From Pseudomonadota bacterium (GTDB lineage: Bacteria > Pseudomonadota > Gammaproteobacteria > Burkholderiales > Rhodocyclaceae), in NCBI GenBank assembly GCA_008501585.1, contig QQUN01000046.1, positions 1-64,000 on the forward strand: a stretch of DNA of 64,000 nt, written 5' to 3'. The notes under the pieces were generated by a model that was given only the letters and a program-made list of their open reading frames with translations, was not told the DNA's origin and ran no database searches. Made by a program: the position numbers and the translations under genes. Shown here piece by piece: positions 63,811 through 64,000 of the stretch (its first letter is position 1; each line of letters starts with the position of its first letter).

Positions 63811-64000
63811 TCAGGTCGACGGTAGCCGGAAATGCAGCAGCCCTTCAATGCGTTGCGCCAGCGCCTGCCAGGCCGTGCCCTGCCGCGATGCTAGGCGCGA
63901 CGCCGTCGCCAGCGCCCTCTCCCGCAACCCTACATCGCCGACCAGGGCGGGCAGACGGCGCCGGAGTTGCTCGGCGCGCATGCCGGCCCGCACGGTGACC
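63811..64000 (-). CDS. C-terminal end of a probable glycosyltransferase (partial)
   Basis: The frame is open to the window's last base and ends at 63811; about 62 codons are visible. The pattern RLPALVGDVGLRERALATAS followed by ASRQGTAWQALAQRIEGLLH resembles the last helices of GT-B family 1 glycosyltransferases, which end in a 'W-x-x-x-A-x-R-x-E-x-L' helix. The start and catalytic region lie outside the window, so the family is only suggested. Confidence 0.45.
   Translation of the reverse strand, partial: VTVRAGMRAEQLRRRLPALVGDVGLRERALATASRLASRQGTAWQALAQRIEGLLHFRLPST

Overview
The window is very GC-rich, densely packed DNA. Its gene content points to a betaproteobacterium, most likely of the Rhodocyclales (Azoarcus/Thauera/Zoogloea type). 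Evidence for this is a polyhydroxyalkanoate phasin, an MSHA-like type IV pilus locus, a TatT-type TRAP transporter, an imuA-imuB-dnaE2 cassette, split glyQ/glyS and a miaB-phoH-ybeY-ybeX-lnt operon. The genus is inferred from gene content only; no rRNA gene is present.

Layout. 1-7943 is a rightward, translationally coupled type IV pilus-like assembly operon: TPR protein, GspE/PilB ATPase, GspF/PilC platform protein, a GspL/PilM-N-like fusion, a PilO-like protein, a small periplasmic protein and two pilin-like proteins. It is followed by a membrane class III adenylate cyclase (7958-9295), a convergent membrane histidine kinase (9277-11004) and a separate pilin gene (11218-11874). That pilin gene has a textbook sigma-54 promoter with inverted repeats upstream. 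11884-16059 holds a KefB-type antiporter divergent from kdsD-lptC-lptA. 16114-17778 holds an enoyl-CoA hydratase and a phasin with a strong sigma-70 promoter and a terminator.

18091-28284 is a leftward housekeeping series read from right to left: exported small protein, miaB, phoH, ybeY (with an unusual N-terminal extension), ybeX/corC, lnt, glyQ, glyS, gmhB, plsC. A tRNA-Met lies at 28485-28561. 28716-32525 is a TRAP transporter operon (TatT lipoprotein, DctP, fused DctQM). 32526-37765 is a leftward iron-acquisition operon (TonB-dependent receptor, FMN alpha-hydroxy-acid oxidase, PiuC-type hydroxylase, ferric-iron binding protein) behind a promoter that overlaps a Fur-box-like sequence at 38049-38067. 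A FrnE/DsbA-like oxidoreductase (38142-38834) follows.

39169-44434 is the imuA-imuB-dnaE2 mutagenic translesion cassette. 44435-46753 is an accessory islet with a perfect inverted repeat, a 9-bp tandem repeat array, an excisionase-like/PIN toxin-antitoxin pair and two uncharacterised small genes. 46881-49762 holds an antiporter and a divergent-type aspartate kinase. 49885-59137 is recC-recB-recD, meeting a leftward DnaQ-like exonuclease and a small DUF5710-type protein. 60159-63733 is a leftward pair: a PqqD-like/M50 protease/HlyD fusion and an HlyD adaptor with an N-terminal GAF-like region. This looks like an uncharacterised export or envelope system. The window ends in the 3' end of a probable glycosyltransferase gene.

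The most interesting candidates for new biology are the M50/HlyD pair, the pilus-like locus with its sigma-54 pilin promoter and adjacent signalling genes, and the Fur-linked operon carrying an alpha-hydroxy-acid oxidase.
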